From positions 1 to 5,238 of the forward strand of contig CAAFNI010000144.1 of the NCBI GenBank assembly GCA_900764215.1: a DNA stretch of 5,238 nucleotides, in the 5' to 3' direction. Shown here piece after piece: positions 4,228 through 5,238 of the stretch. A program made the position numbers and the translations under genes. Source of the stretch: an uncultured Sutterella sp. GTDB lineage: Bacteria > Pseudomonadota > Gammaproteobacteria > Burkholderiales > Burkholderiaceae_F. Position 1 is the first letter of the stretch. Each line of letters begins with the position of its first letter. The notes beneath the pieces were generated by a model. That model made no database searches and was not told the DNA's origin. It saw only the letters and a program-made list of their open reading frames with translations.

Positions 4228-5238
4228 TCACGCGTCGAACGCCTCGTGCGTTTTGGGTTCGCGCGCGAGGAGGCTCACCACCTCGGCCCTGAAGTCGGCG
4301 ACGGTTTCAAGCCCCATGAGCGTGCGGGCGAGCGTCTCGGTCTCCTCCTCGGTGAAGACCATCCCGACCACGCCCCTGAACTTTCTGAGAAGCGCCTCGT
4401 CCGTGACGGGATTGGTCGGCGCGCCGAGCGGCATGGGCACGTGCTCCCTCCAGCTGCGCCCGTCATGAAGGGTCACCTCGACGATCGGCTCGTCGTCGTC
4501 CTTCTGGGTCTTGTCGACCGTGAAGCGCACGCGGGCCATCATGGCGGCGACGCGGGGGTCCGAGCGGCGTGCGCGCGCAAAGGACGGAAGTCCCGCGGAG
4601 CCGAAAACGAGGTCGGCCGCCACGCTGTAGGGAATGGAGAGCTGGGCCGAATTCATCGGGTGCAGGGCCGCATGACCGCACATGCCGTAGACGAACGGAT
4701 TGATGATCACGTGCACCTCCTCGACGTCGTCGGCCGTGAAGCCGTGGGCGGCCCTCAGATTGTCGACGGCGTCGATCGCCGCGTGCGTCGAGCGGCAGGA
4801 GGCGTGCGGCTTGATCGAGACGCGGGCGAGCTTCCAGTTCTCGCCCAGCTCGCGCAGATAGGCGTCCGGATCGCTCGAGGCGGGCGCGAAGGAGTGGTTG
4901 AATCCGCCCCAGACCTCCTCGAACACCTTGGAGGGCCCCGTGAAGCCGCGGCGCGCGAGCACGGCGCTCAGCAGTCCGCCGTAGGCCGCATGGCCCGCAT
5001 GGAGGCGCTTGCTCTGCGCGCCGTCGTGCACGCAGCACCAGAGCCCCGACGAGAAGGAGGCGGCAAGACCGAGCGCATTCTGCGTTTCCTTCACGGAAAG
5101 CCCGAGAATGCGGGCCGCGGCCGCAGCCGCGCCGAAGGGCCCGCAGGTGCCCGTCGAGTGAAAGCCCGCGCCGTTGTGCGGCTCGTACGCCCCGCAGGCC
5201 TCGAGCGGACGTCTTGCGACGTCGTAGCCGATCACGAC
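4228..5238 (-). CDS. MmgE/PrpD family protein, N-terminus missing
   Basis: The C-terminal 336 residues of an MmgE/PrpD family protein (2-methylcitrate dehydratase, cis-aconitate decarboxylase and relatives, normally about 450 residues). The frame is open to the window edge; roughly 120 N-terminal residues should lie outside. GTG at 5233-5235 reads as an internal Val in VVIGYDVARR, not as a start. Family landmarks in visible-residue numbering: FHSTGTCGPFGAAAAAARILGL (26-47), the GAQSKRLHAGHAAYGG segment (73-88), the FxEVWGGFNHSF stretch (106-117), and KPHASCRSTHAAIDAV (143-158). Lys77 and the 143-152 Lys/His/Cys region correspond, by my recall of ACOD1 and PrpD, to active-site segments. The family lyases act on carboxylic acids such as methylcitrate or cis-aconitate in the cytoplasm. 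No methylcitrate-cycle partner (prpB, prpC) is visible, so the substrate stays open. Glu codons are mostly GAG. It converges on leuE and shares the hairpin at 4169-4202. Confidence 0.92.
   Translation of the reverse strand, partial: VVIGYDVARRPLEACGAYEPHNGAGFHSTGTCGPFGAAAAAARILGLSVKETQNALGLAASFSSGLWCCVHDGAQSKRLHAGHAAYGGLLSAVLARRGFTGPSKVFEEVWGGFNHSFAPASSDPDAYLRELGENWKLARVSIKPHASCRSTHAAIDAVDNLRAAHGFTADDVEEVHVIINPFVYGMCGHAALHPMNSAQLSIPYSVAADLVFGSAGLPSFARARRSDPRVAAMMARVRFTVDKTQKDDDEPIVEVTLHDGRSWREHVPMPLGAPTNPVTDEALLRKFRGVVGMVFTEEETETLARTLMGLETVADFRAEVVSLLAREPKTHEAFDA

Noticed and set aside
1..5238. CRISPR arrays, insertion sequences, tRNA genes or attachment sites
   Set aside because: No spaced direct repeats, transposase fragments, terminal inverted repeats or tRNA-like folds were seen anywhere in the window.

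Overview
The window is high-GC DNA that looks like a Gram-negative anaerobe. The gene types (several periplasmic FAD-dependent reductases of the fumarate/urocanate reductase superfamily, one paired with a small tetraheme cytochrome, plus an MmgE/PrpD enzyme) fit best with Burkholderiales of the gut Sutterellaceae type. That assignment is inference from gene content and composition; there is no rRNA or marker gene in the window.

Layout. (1) Bases 2-775, + strand: the C-terminal ~257 residues of a flavin reductase that keeps the hallmark catalytic Arg, His and carboxylate-binding Arg of the fumarate reductase family. (2) Bases 776-1161: a 386-base non-coding gap with a weak terminator candidate, an AT-rich island holding a perfect 6-6-6 dyad (1001-1018), and a hairpin that could hide the ribosome binding site of the next gene. 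(3) Bases 1162-3041: a tight two-gene operon made of a secreted 111-residue tetraheme cytochrome c and a Tat-exported flavoprotein, closed by TGATAA tandem stops and a strong intrinsic terminator (3131-3166). (4) Bases 3167-3463: non-coding, with a good sigma70-type promoter (3325-3352), a leader of overlapping hairpins and a terminator-like hairpin with seven T's ending 20 bases before the next start. (5) Bases 3464-4117: a LysE/RhtB-family exporter that closely resembles E. coli LeuE. (6) Bases 4169-4202: a hairpin between convergent genes. (7) Bases 4228-5238, - strand: an MmgE/PrpD-family gene whose N-terminus lies beyond the window.

How the genes work together. The cytochrome and flavoprotein look like a split version of the Shewanella-type flavocytochrome c3. 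Electrons would pass from a membrane quinol dehydrogenase (not in this window) through the four hemes to FAD, to reduce an organic acceptor in the periplasm. The interesting part is the flavoprotein: it keeps the proton-donor Arg, but the positions that bind the substrate carboxylates in fumarate reductase are replaced by Tyr, Leu/Asn and Tyr, and several loops near the flavin carry Cys. Its substrate is therefore probably not fumarate and cannot be named from the sequence. Its codon use is more biased than that of the upstream paralogue, which suggests high expression. LeuE and the MmgE/PrpD protein have no obvious functional link to the respiratory pair.
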